A stretch of DNA of 64,000 nucleotides, from positions 34,516 to 98,515 of IMG/VR virus record IMGVR_UViG_3300050821_004383; one strand, given 5' to 3'. Source of the DNA: a virus. Made by a program: the position numbers and the translations under genes. The notes beneath the pieces were generated by a model. It saw only the letters and a program-made list of their open reading frames with translations. It had not been told where the DNA came from and searched no databases. Positions 54,901 through 63,090 of the stretch are shown here, one piece after another. The stretch's first letter is position 1. The number at the start of each line of letters is the position of its first letter.

Positions 54901-56766
54901 GATGGCTCTGCTGATGCCTTCCCCGGCTACGGTGCCAGCAGCGCCGCCGATAATCGCGCCCGGTACGCCGCCGATAGATGCTCCCAAACCAGTACCGATT
55001 GCGGTGCTTCCCGCTCTCGCTACTTGCGCGGCAACCTTGCGAACTGGTCCTACGTCCGCGCTCCCGCGCACGGTCTTCTCCGCGTTGAATATCTGGCGGT
55101 CTAAAGCCTTACGTACGCGGATGTGGGCAGCTTCGTCGCGTGCCCAATCGTACGCTTCCGGTACGCCCGCTTCTTGTAGAGAGCCGTAGATGCCCTTGCG
55201 CAAGCTGTCGATTACCGCCTCGCGAGCCGCGTATTCCGGGCTGCTTTCGCGCAGGCTGGCAGCGTCCCACGGATTCTTTTCCATCAAACGGTTCTTCGCA
55301 ACCAGGGTCTTGCGGATTGCGTCCGCTTCCTTGTTGGTCAAGTCCTTGAAGTTGTGTTCATCAAGAACCTTCATACCCTCGTTTTGGAATCCCGGGGTGG
55401 TCTGGTCCTTCTCTGCTAGCGCGTTTGCAACGTCCTCGAACACGTTGGTGGTGATTGGCTTGTCGCCGTGCTTCTGAACCGCGCCCCCACGCTTAGCTTC
55501 GATTGCTTGACGCCCGTCTTCCACGATGTCGCGAGCGGTCTCGATGCCTGAAATGCCTTCTCCGCCTGCTAACTTGTCGGCCTTGTGATTCTCTTCCGCT
55601 GTGCGGCGAACAATCTCGTAATCGTTATCGTCGTACGGCGCAGCCTTCGATGGGGGTGCAGCCGTCTTGAAATCTTCCTTGGCGGCGTTTGCTGCATCGC
55701 TCACCGCTGGCTTCAACTTTTCCTTGAATGCGTCGAATGCGGCTTTCGCGCCCTTTCCAAGTTCATGACCCTTGTCGGTGAAAACGCGACTCGGGGTCGC
55801 AGACTCTTCTCCGGAGATTCTGCCGTGGACGTGCTCCGCAGCTTTCAATAAAGCGATGTCTGCTAGACCGCCTGATACGTCGCCGTTCTCGAACTTTTCC
55901 GAGATGCCGTTAACAAGAGGACCTAGCATCGGAATCTTCGACATCATCTTATCCGCTGCGCCTGATACTGATTGTGATAGAGCAATCGCGTGACCTAGAG
56001 GTAGAGAGATGCCCATCCCCAAAGGTCCGATAGGAACTGATACGCTCCAATCGTTGCGCTTATCCCACAACTCACGAGCAGTTTCTAGTTCCTTGTTTGC
56101 TTTTGCATCGAGTTCGTCTGCTGGTGCGTCAATCAATCGATGAAGCGCAAGCTGTGTGCGAGACGGTGTTGGAGTCTTCTTGTCGTACGTATTGGTTGCT
56201 GCGTCCAAGTATTGACCTGGGACCGCAGGCAAGGTGCTGGCTGCTGGCATCCCCTGTCCGGCACGCATCTGATTCATCTTCTGTTGAATCGCTAGTTTTT
56301 CTTGTTCTGTCGCCGGGTCTTGGAACGCGTGATAAAGTGCGTTCGGGAAACTCAAGAACGTGTGAAGAGAGTGAGCTACGCCCTTGTTCTCTTCTCCCTC
56401 AATCGGCTTCGCGAAGAAATACGGAGCAAGCGCTGCACCGGGAGATAGTTGAGCTAGCTTTTCCGCAGTTGTCGGCGGCGCAACAGGCTTGAATCCGAAA
56501 TCGAATCCAGACGACTGCTCCGCAGCTTGTGCGGGTTGCGCAGCGTGCGTTTCCGCAGGCTGTGGCTTGAAGCCGAAGTCAAACGCGGGTCCCGTTGGCT
56601 CGGGAGCGGTCTGCTTCGGTTGTCCGTTTTCATCGACACCACCGAGAACCTTGCCTGCTACGTCGAAGGCTTGTCCGTTCTCGATTTTTGATGTGCCCGG
56701 ATACGGCGGCTTATCAAGCTGCTGCGGCCCCTGGTCCTGTTCTTCCACTGTGTTTGGCTCAGCCAT
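51919..56766 (-). CDS. Giant virion/ejection-type protein (1615 aa)
   Basis: N-terminal 120 residues are Pro/Gln-rich with two FDFGFKP repeats. A Gly/Ala hydrophobic stretch (about 590-625, GTGLGASIGGVPGAIIGGAA) could enter a membrane. A coiled coil lies near 750-800. KQGHEHEHGHIMANV near 830 contains an HExxH-type sequence. The C-terminal 450 residues form a helical domain (EKQVANAKWYESANKLSKGI, GTIATQSPQKDWDMNVSLAR) of the sort found in large phage internal proteins. Likely an ejected or internal virion protein; peptidase activity is only suggested. Confidence 0.6.
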   Translation of the reverse strand: MAEPNTVEEQDQGPQQLDKPPYPGTSKIENGQAFDVAGKVLGGVDENGQPKQTAPEPTGPAFDFGFKPQPAETHAAQPAQAAEQSSGFDFGFKPVAPPTTAEKLAQLSPGAALAPYFFAKPIEGEENKGVAHSLHTFLSFPNALYHAFQDPATEQEKLAIQQKMNQMRAGQGMPAASTLPAVPGQYLDAATNTYDKKTPTPSRTQLALHRLIDAPADELDAKANKELETARELWDKRNDWSVSVPIGPLGMGISLPLGHAIALSQSVSGAADKMMSKIPMLGPLVNGISEKFENGDVSGGLADIALLKAAEHVHGRISGEESATPSRVFTDKGHELGKGAKAAFDAFKEKLKPAVSDAANAAKEDFKTAAPPSKAAPYDDNDYEIVRRTAEENHKADKLAGGEGISGIETARDIVEDGRQAIEAKRGGAVQKHGDKPITTNVFEDVANALAEKDQTTPGFQNEGMKVLDEHNFKDLTNKEADAIRKTLVAKNRLMEKNPWDAASLRESSPEYAAREAVIDSLRKGIYGSLQEAGVPEAYDWARDEAAHIRVRKALDRQIFNAEKTVRGSADVGPVRKVAAQVARAGSTAIGTGLGASIGGVPGAIIGGAAGTVAGEGISRAILPSDMTRNELMARSFAGDRPLATPGGPSVPPSQAIDVPYPQGPAGPDIPPPPAPIPPQMPPPDHMLHSALASLAGTTVERSNFDNLLSKFQEYLDKTPVDKRTEGDRALLQQLNDSQANRKIQITEAVKKAYDQNKAAREKWQKEVQKIQEKHAAETKVEEEKKDADVLADERIAHSPVMKATQSPMDIGGVEGRTSKQGHEHEHGHIMANVAEGLNPINFISEHHPDAIETGAAAAVQTDVSDAEEGPKGLAQRVVGILGGPAFDEVHNDIPMNQNTGARTDIARARQILREEGGLSGKDLDKVFDALYERAKGHVSNPEALALVQANIPLREEGLHVNYHMSPGRLAEYVKKLQGVYNGSETPTTPGVHEGDSDAGLSERKSSKSGRQGKEQDGAAGRVSSKEVREADEGAAGKRERSGISKTAEPQIAAHEAEGGSTFTPEGKNLAGENLHAVGSYPERTLQVDKLTPEVLDKFKKDNVDVLSQPGHAVGTWKDPDTGKTTLDISRTIDDHDEAIAAGKAANQKAIYHLGSGETIPTGGTGEAPQIEQSNIAKDRVSTRVPEGKNATENALEGEPLTVGMDSLKQTPDKLQQKFADTVRNYPGVKISGSVKDPTKVLSRFVDHAKDNLKFLYNQVAPEKQVANAKWYESANKLSKGISDQHGITEPQAAGTIATQSPQKDWDMNVSLARRITDIYKNHQDTVTTPEMIQKGLDIVKKTGANEDLGKAIKNLEGKKLSELTDPYDRAAWVRLRDEAHNPRSFESIDPGTGESTGLRTNADGSPSKIAWGSLPQISNALSILDDGSRENISDKLGGMHKVRNFYNNIIDPTNDQDVTIDTHAVAAALLQPLGGTAEEVLDNFGKAGKHTGTGVKGTYPLYAEAYRQAAKDLGIKPRELQSVVWEHVRNIFPSEWKSPANEKVVKDIWKKYSDGKQNLDATRQQILKLSEDAQKQVADTRAAVKTKAETKTKKPLDKQAEMKYSGIMSGLGGQ

Positions 56767-56768
56767 GA

Positions 56769-59054
56769 TTACTGTCTCTTACCCGTTTGCGGGTTGTACT
56801 TGTTGCCTTGCGCGTCTTGAATCGAACCGTCCATTGTCTGCCATACGAGTGTTCCATCGGCAGCCTTGCCCGCTGCTACACCCGGCTTCGCGGTCTTGGG
56901 AGGAATTGCGCCCTGGCTCGGATTAATCGGCTTACTGAATGAAGAAGTTCCTTTCGTCTGGGTGATTGCATCTACGTCAACGCCGAACTGGCGAAGAATG
57001 CTGGCAGAGTCTTCTTGTAGAAGACCTGGGATGTTACCCCCACCCATAATGGTGTTATAACGTCCGTTCATGCTCTTCGCGCGAGCGGCAACTAGTCCGG
57101 CCATCGCACGGAACGTTGATTGAAGTTCCGCAGGCGTGTGGTCCATGTTAACCGCTGCGGCCAAGCGCTCTTCCTGTTCTGTGGGAGGAACGTGTCCATT
57201 CTTAATGAAGCCAAGAAATTCATCCTTCGCGGCTTCCGCTTCGACCTTAAATGCTTGCGCTTCCTCGAAGCCAACCGCTCCCGCCTTGACCTTATTGATT
57301 GCGGTGTTGAGAATCGGTGAACCCATGTTGCGCAGTCCCTCGATGCTTCTGTTCGCTGCGCCCGTGTGCATCGAGAAGCGGTTCAAGCTGTCAACCTGTC
57401 CACCCATGCTGGTCGGTGTATCCTTCGCCAAATCTTGCTGCATGTTGTAGCGCTGTCTATAGACGGCCTCGCTCCATTCTGGACCGCCGCGTCTCTTAGA
57501 CTCCGCTATCATTCTGGCCTTAAATTCGGCGTTTGTGTTCTTGCGCATCGAGTACAATTTATTCGGGTCGAGATTGTACTTCAATGCAGAATCAACCAAA
57601 GAATTTACGTCGTCGTCATTGAGAGCGTTCGTAGCTTCTGCCTTGTTCTTCTCTTTCGTATTCTCGTAATCAAGGCTTGCCTTAGCCGATGCTTCCGCTT
57701 GAGTTTGAATGCGGGTAAGCATCTTCTTTTGCTGGTCGGTGTAGTTGTTCTGGCCTGACAGCATTTCCTTCACGGATGCCGCAATACCCGCAGCCTCTTC
57801 GCCGTGGGCCGCGTCAACCTTCTTTTGAAGGTCGGTAACCATCGACATAGCGTCGTCTGACTTCTTCTGGTAATCCGCGATATCCGACTTGCTGACCGCG
57901 ACTCCCAAGAAGTTCGATAACTTGGTGCGCTCTTCGGTATACTGCGCAATCTGGGCGTTCGCTTTATCGAGTGCCTGTTGATTGTTTGCGGCCTTCGCGT
58001 TAGCTGCATCTTGCGTGTATTGAGCAATGTGCTTATCCGCGTTATCCATATGCTGCAAAAGGCCAGCTGCCGCGCTACCCGGGACTTCCGAGACAGCCGC
58101 TTGAACTGATTTATCGTTCAAACCAGAAACAAGGCTCTTCAAATGGTCGTCATCAAACTTCTTCCCGTTCACCATTTCTAGTTTGTCAAGCGCATTACGA
58201 GCCGCGTTCAACTTAGTTGTGTAAGCGTAGTGCTGGTCTTGGGTCAACAAGGTACCGACTGGCAACTTCTCGCCCAGCAATCTGCCCGCAGCGGCTGATT
58301 CGTCTGCCGTAACTTTTTCGGGCGTATCTTGGCCGTCTTTCGCTGTTTTGCTTGAATACGAATAAGTCGGCATCATAACTGGAATGCCGTCCTTATCCTT
58401 CTTAACCTCGCCGCTCGCGTCGAGCATCGGGACCTGTCCCGTAATCTTCATGTAGTGATTAGCAACCCAATCCGGGTTCTTCACAAGCTGCATGGCTTCA
58501 TCGTGAGAAACATTTTCAGTAACGTCGTAGTTCTTCTTACGAACCTCGAAGTAATCCTGGTTCTCTTGAAGGCCCTTCTGACGAAGTTCTTCATCTTGAC
58601 GCCAGATGTTGCGGTTGTGCGCCACAGTCTCTGCCTGATTCTTCGCGTGCAGCATCGCGTCGTTCTGCTCTTGACGCAGTCGCTGTTGACGCGCGTTCAG
58701 CGCGTTTGCCACGCCTGATAGCCAGCCGCCCTTGGTGTCGCTCGCGTGGGCCGCATCACTTCCGATTCCTGTTACCGCACTACTCAACTTATCAGCAAAT
58801 GAACCCGGAGGCGGTTGAGGACGGTCTTCAACAGGTTGCGCAGCTTGTGCCTTCTGCACATCCATCGCCTTCGCCTTTTGTGCGATTTCGGATGTTTGAG
58901 CCTTCTTAGCTAGGTCCATCACAAACAGCTTCGAAAAAGCGTCATGCAAGTCGGGAGAAGCCTGCGAAAGACCGGAAAGAATCGGCGCAGCGCCGGAAGG
59001 TATTCCGGCAGGTTCCTGAGTTTGCTGCTGTTGAATATCTGGTGTATCTGTCAT
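56769..59054 (-). CDS. Large coiled-coil virion protein (761 aa)
   Basis: Gln/Pro-rich start, then long Ala/Lys/Gln helices (NALNARQQRLRQEQNDAMLH, AKAANNQQALDKANAQIAQY) through most of the length, with no enzyme motif. Lies between the 1615-aa protein and the MCGPT protein. The size and order recall internal core/ejection proteins of short-tailed phages. Only two bases separate it from its neighbour downstream. Confidence 0.55.
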   Translation of the reverse strand: MTDTPDIQQQQTQEPAGIPSGAAPILSGLSQASPDLHDAFSKLFVMDLAKKAQTSEIAQKAKAMDVQKAQAAQPVEDRPQPPPGSFADKLSSAVTGIGSDAAHASDTKGGWLSGVANALNARQQRLRQEQNDAMLHAKNQAETVAHNRNIWRQDEELRQKGLQENQDYFEVRKKNYDVTENVSHDEAMQLVKNPDWVANHYMKITGQVPMLDASGEVKKDKDGIPVMMPTYSYSSKTAKDGQDTPEKVTADESAAAGRLLGEKLPVGTLLTQDQHYAYTTKLNAARNALDKLEMVNGKKFDDDHLKSLVSGLNDKSVQAAVSEVPGSAAAGLLQHMDNADKHIAQYTQDAANAKAANNQQALDKANAQIAQYTEERTKLSNFLGVAVSKSDIADYQKKSDDAMSMVTDLQKKVDAAHGEEAAGIAASVKEMLSGQNNYTDQQKKMLTRIQTQAEASAKASLDYENTKEKNKAEATNALNDDDVNSLVDSALKYNLDPNKLYSMRKNTNAEFKARMIAESKRRGGPEWSEAVYRQRYNMQQDLAKDTPTSMGGQVDSLNRFSMHTGAANRSIEGLRNMGSPILNTAINKVKAGAVGFEEAQAFKVEAEAAKDEFLGFIKNGHVPPTEQEERLAAAVNMDHTPAELQSTFRAMAGLVAARAKSMNGRYNTIMGGGNIPGLLQEDSASILRQFGVDVDAITQTKGTSSFSKPINPSQGAIPPKTAKPGVAAGKAADGTLVWQTMDGSIQDAQGNKYNPQTGKRQ

Positions 59055-59066
59055 TTTATTCCTCGA

Positions 59067-59750
59067 TTACCCGAAAAAGCCGCCGGAACCAAAAATCTTA
59101 CCGCCGCCCAGACTGCTCAAAAAGTTCGAATCATTTGCCATGCTAAGACCGCCCGTAGCAGCGCCCATAGCGAGCGAAGTGATGCCGCCAGCAATCATCT
59201 GGTCTCTTTGAGCTTGCTGTTCTTGAATCGTCTTTGCTTGTCCGAACGATGACTCGTTAGAACTGATTGCGCCGCTTGCTGAGGCATTCGGGTTATAGCC
59301 TGCTGCCAACTGTTGCTCAGCACCTTGTGCACGCCAGTAGTTTTCACTACCCTTGGCATAGTCTTGAGCTACGATGTCGCCTTGTACATTGCCGAGGTTT
59401 GTCGCTACCTGGGTGCCGATGCTAGACTCAATCTGTTTTGTGATGCCGGAAGTTACGCCGCTGGTTGCGCCGCCGCCTTCCCCTGCTCCGAACGTGCGTG
59501 CCGCTTGTTGCGCGGAACGGTTTGCCGCGCCCGCCGCGTTGATTGCTTGAGTGTTGCGTGCTGCAAGTTCTTCCGCGCTAAATCCGTGCTGATTCGGTCC
59601 CGCAGCTAGAATCGGGCTGAGAGAGGCACCTAGTTTATCCAGAACATCCAACTGTCTGTTAAACTGGGTGTCGTAGTGCTGTTGCAGTACCGAGGAGAAA
59701 TTCTGACTCGATGCTTGTAGCGATTCTTCTTGGGCTGTTGGTCCGCACAT
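59067..59750 (-). CDS. Internal virion protein candidate (227 aa)
   Basis: Starts MCGPTAQEESLQASSQNFSS, a start seen in many internal or tail-associated proteins of short-tailed phages. Then helices with GFSAEELAARNTQAINAAGA, and a C-terminal Gly/Ala hydrophobic part (MIAGGITSLAMGAATGGLSM) that could insert into a membrane. Fits a DNA-ejection protein of the T7 gp14 type; by pattern only. Confidence 0.55.
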   Translation of the reverse strand: MCGPTAQEESLQASSQNFSSVLQQHYDTQFNRQLDVLDKLGASLSPILAAGPNQHGFSAEELAARNTQAINAAGAANRSAQQAARTFGAGEGGGATSGVTSGITKQIESSIGTQVATNLGNVQGDIVAQDYAKGSENYWRAQGAEQQLAAGYNPNASASGAISSNESSFGQAKTIQEQQAQRDQMIAGGITSLAMGAATGGLSMANDSNFLSSLGGGKIFGSGGFFG

Positions 59751-60182
59751 TTATTTCTTTTCCTCGAAATCCAGTCGGTAATCGTCATTGCCGACTGACT
59801 TGAAACCTAGATGCTTATCCATAAATCCGATTAGACTCGGACTCACGGAGTTGAACACGAGGCCCTTCTTGCCCTCGCTCTCGTAAAGTTTGATAAGGCT
59901 CTTCACAGCGTAAATCATGCCAACCACTAAACGGCGGTTTGAAACTTCCGTCTTCGGCGCGAACTGGGTGTGAATACGAACATACTCTCCTTCTTCATCA
60001 AGACGCACGTAAGTGAGAGGTCCTCGGTCGTCCATCAAACAGAAGGCTAGCAGACTGCCAGCCGCTCCGGTCAACCACCACTCAGGTTGTCCCAAGTGGA
60101 AATGGTAGGGGTCGTGAAGTATCCACTCCCCTAGCTGTTCCAAGTCTTCGTATGTTGAAGGAGTAAATTTAATCATGGTCAC
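59751..60182 (-). CDS. GNAT-like protein (143 aa)
   Basis: The strand-helix arrangement LLAFCLMDDRGPLTYVRLDE ... FAPKTEVSNRRLVVGMIYAV ... LGFKSVGNDDYRLD follows an acetyltransferase fold. Such proteins occur among structural genes of several phages without known activity. Overlaps the next gene by four bases. Confidence 0.55.
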   Translation of the reverse strand: MTMIKFTPSTYEDLEQLGEWILHDPYHFHLGQPEWWLTGAAGSLLAFCLMDDRGPLTYVRLDEEGEYVRIHTQFAPKTEVSNRRLVVGMIYAVKSLIKLYESEGKKGLVFNSVSPSLIGFMDKHLGFKSVGNDDYRLDFEEKK

Positions 60183-60871
60183 GTCGTTATAATGATGACT
60201 GAGCCTCTTTTCGCGGAAGCGGAACCTTTGAAGGAAGTAAAGAGAACGTTCCAGTTGGTGTTGTTGTTCGTGAATGTAACAACCGCACCCGTCTGTAGAG
60301 TGTTTACGACGTTGTGTGCTATACCAGTAAGATTCGTGCTGTTTCCTTGAATAGTCCCGTTGTCTAGCGTGTATCCGCTATTAACGGCGGTGGTTGTTAG
60401 ACCACCTGACACGGTAGAGATAAATGCAATCAGAACTTCGTTTGCTGTTGAGGTTGTGTAAGCTGATGAAGCCCCCGCCGTTCCGTTACCAGTATTCGTG
60501 TTTGAAACATCTAGTACGATGTTAGACGCACCGCCGAGGTCGTAGGCAGCCATCGTAGAGAAATTCACGGTGCCTGTGTAATTAGCCTTTACGATGTTAG
60601 CAGCGTTTCCAAGACAGTTCGATGCAACCCAGATTTGGTCCCAGAGTGTTCCACCAGACGAAAAACCGTGCCCTGCAAAAACAGGCGTATACGTATTACC
60701 TGCTGTATCAGTGATACTCGAAAGTGCGTTGCCGCTCGTGCTCGGGTCGTAAAGTTCTGTTGCTACGACGATGGTGTTCCCGGCAGCTTGGTTGTACGCC
60801 CCCAAAGATATGGACGTGTTTCCACTGTTTCCAGTTCCAGTAGACCCTATGAACGTTGCTGATAGTGCCAT
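60179..60871 (-). CDS. Beta-sandwich tail-associated protein (230 aa)
   Basis: Ser/Thr/Gly/Asn-rich, repetitive strands; begins MALSATFIGSTGTGNSGNTS. Shares its domain plan (SSITDTAGNTYTP, WVASNCLGNAANIVKANYTG, TVNFSTMAAYDLGGASNIVL) with the 61603-63090 protein. Probably an adhesin or tail-fibre decoration domain. Confidence 0.6.
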   Translation of the reverse strand: MALSATFIGSTGTGNSGNTSISLGAYNQAAGNTIVVATELYDPSTSGNALSSITDTAGNTYTPVFAGHGFSSGGTLWDQIWVASNCLGNAANIVKANYTGTVNFSTMAAYDLGGASNIVLDVSNTNTGNGTAGASSAYTTSTANEVLIAFISTVSGGLTTTAVNSGYTLDNGTIQGNSTNLTGIAHNVVNTLQTGAVVTFTNNNTNWNVLFTSFKGSASAKRGSVIIITT

Positions 60872-61602
60872 TAGAATCTGTATCCTTGCAGGGTTATTCC
60901 AACATCCGTCAAAGTCGTGTCTGCGGTTGCTGGTCCATCAAGTTCAAAAATGTCTGTTGTCCCGTTAAAGGATGCGTCCGCCGCCTGTGTCCAAGTGTAC
61001 GTAACGCCGCCCGCGTTGAACTGAATCGTTGCAAAGCTGGTACCGTTTTTCTTAAACGTATAAACCGTGTTCGCGGTCGCGTTCGCTGTTGCCGCACCTG
61101 TTGATTTCGGAGCACCAGCCGGAAAGATACAAGTTCTGGTTGGAATGAACTTTGCTAGAACCTGTGCGTTCGAACCCAATCCTGGGGAGAACACCGTTAC
61201 ATCGAATACTCTTGGAGACCCGGTTTCATAGTTGGTGCCATCGGAATAAATTACAACTGCGTCGCCTTGCCACAAATTCATATCGGTAGACTTACCGTCG
61301 ATTGTGAGACCGTTTCGAGAAATGGTCAGAATACCCGTTCCGATATTCTTTACAACAATCTGCCACGTCGATGCTGGCGCGGGATTCAACAGAGTAAGCG
61401 TGGTTGCAGCCGCAGAGTTCATTTGAATCAACTTACCAGCATCACCAGCCGCGACGGCATAGCTTCCAGTCTTAACCAGGACGCCATTCCCGAGTCCTAG
61501 GCCGTAGTACGCAGAATCATTGCCCGCGCCGTCTGTTTGCCACTTGACGTTTGCCGACCCCGCTGGGGCTGCTGGCGTAGTGTCGTTGAAATTACTTGCC
61601 AT
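60871..61602 (-). CDS. Tail-fibre-like protein (243 aa)
   Basis: N-terminal half is a repeat-type strand domain (GKLIQMNSAAATTLTLLNPA ... GTGILTISRNGLTIDG) ending YSDGTNYETG, like fibre needle modules; C-terminal half is a jelly-roll-like domain. Directly adjacent to the two fibre-like neighbours. Likely receptor-binding region. Confidence 0.6.
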   Translation of the reverse strand: MASNFNDTTPAAPAGSANVKWQTDGAGNDSAYYGLGLGNGVLVKTGSYAVAAGDAGKLIQMNSAAATTLTLLNPAPASTWQIVVKNIGTGILTISRNGLTIDGKSTDMNLWQGDAVVIYSDGTNYETGSPRVFDVTVFSPGLGSNAQVLAKFIPTRTCIFPAGAPKSTGAATANATANTVYTFKKNGTSFATIQFNAGGVTYTWTQAADASFNGTTDIFELDGPATADTTLTDVGITLQGYRF

Positions 61603-63090
61603 TTATCCTCCGTCCAGGGTTCCGTTAATCTTAACGCCCCAAGCCGCTGCGAAGTCTTTCACTCCGTTGATATCTACTTCTTTGTCTGTGGCAACTCCGA
61701 TTCCGTTAACTCTCATTGCCACGGGAATCGCCGGAATGATGCTCACGTCCGATGAACCGTTTCCTGGGTTATCCACCACCGTGAACGAAGAAGAGAAGTT
61801 CAACTTCGGTTCTTGCGGGAGAGAAACTCCCGCGCTTTGAACTATTTGATAAAAGAGACTCGGTTGTATTCCGCGTTCCGTAAACCAGTTAGTTCCATCG
61901 TACACTACGATAAGACCACTAGCAGGTCCGATAGTTACAGGACTGCTGCTGTTGTCGATTAGCGCGGTTGACCTAAGTAGAAAGGTTCCGGTTCCGGTGT
62001 TCTGAATGTACGTATACCAGCCTGCCAAAAACCCGTCTGGCAAAAACCCGGCTGGCTTGAAAGCCGCTAGTACTCTACCATCACCGTTATTCAAGTTCGG
62101 AGTCGTGGCGTTTATAACGCTTACCATTGTTTGCGACGCCGTAACAATCTGGTCTTGGATGATTTGAAAGCCGTCGTTATATCTCCCGGTCCACGGAGCG
62201 GCGGAAGCGTGAGCACCGCCTAGTGCTCCCGGTGCGCCAAATACGACCAAGTCGTTCGGAGTTATCGTCACAACGGCGACCGAGGTGTTTCCTCCGAAAG
62301 ATGTAGTATCTAAAGAATTGAGTGTTTTTATTCCGGAGTACTCAACTATCGAAAGAGTCGTCCCGGAAGCACCGCCGGAACCGTGAACCGCAACAACCGT
62401 GATTGCGTTCGCCCCCGGCTTTACACCTTCGGCATACCAAACTGCTGACGCGGTTAATCCCGGGTCAGTTATAAAAGCAAGCTGACGCCACACGTTGTTG
62501 TTCGAATCGGAAACAGCGAAAGTTGTGTTGGCGGCTGCTCTCTGGCTGTTTATAACAAGAAACAACATGTTTCCAGCGTTGTTGGTTATGTTGAGTATTG
62601 TTGTGTCCGGACCCGAAGTGTGTGCGGCTTGAAAGAACGCCGCAGTAGATACGTTCGGGCCTGGGAGAGTTATAATCCCTCCCAAGTTGTTGTTAAACGT
62701 GATAAGCGTATCACGGTCGTTTACTTGAACGTCGTACGTTGACCCTGTTTGCTTGTTCGTCGCAATTGATTCAACGTCCGCCGCAGCAGAACCACCACCG
62801 GAACCAACTATAGCGGTAATTCTTGACGTGCTTTCAGCCGCCGCGTTACTGAACGGGTTAGCCTGATTTCCCAACGGCATCAGCGCGTTCTTTGGAATAC
62901 GCGGTGAAGCCATTTCAGTGCCGACGAACTTCGTATCGTGTTGCAACGCTGGCGACAAAGAGCCGGAAAAATACTGCGGCATATCGTGCGGAACAGGCGG
63001 CGCAGGAGCACCTGCTGGAATTGGATTTTCCACTGGTTGCCAATTTGCAGGGATGTTCTTTTCATCCATCAAATTAGGATTGTCTGGCAT
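61603..63090 (-). CDS. Tail-fibre/adhesin-like protein (495 aa)
   Basis: N-terminal 100 residues Pro-rich linker. The middle (about 130-330) is a sandwich domain related to that of the 60179 protein (TTLSIVEYSGIKTLNSLDTT). The C-terminal 160 residues include a fibre-type module ending IVVYDGTNWFTERG, like YSDGTNYETG of the neighbour. A multi-domain receptor-binding or tail-tip protein is likely. Confidence 0.6.
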   Translation of the reverse strand: MPDNPNLMDEKNIPANWQPVENPIPAGAPAPPVPHDMPQYFSGSLSPALQHDTKFVGTEMASPRIPKNALMPLGNQANPFSNAAAESTSRITAIVGSGGGSAAADVESIATNKQTGSTYDVQVNDRDTLITFNNNLGGIITLPGPNVSTAAFFQAAHTSGPDTTILNITNNAGNMLFLVINSQRAAANTTFAVSDSNNNVWRQLAFITDPGLTASAVWYAEGVKPGANAITVVAVHGSGGASGTTLSIVEYSGIKTLNSLDTTSFGGNTSVAVVTITPNDLVVFGAPGALGGAHASAAPWTGRYNDGFQIIQDQIVTASQTMVSVINATTPNLNNGDGRVLAAFKPAGFLPDGFLAGWYTYIQNTGTGTFLLRSTALIDNSSSPVTIGPASGLIVVYDGTNWFTERGIQPSLFYQIVQSAGVSLPQEPKLNFSSSFTVVDNPGNGSSDVSIIPAIPVAMRVNGIGVATDKEVDINGVKDFAAAWGVKINGTLDGG

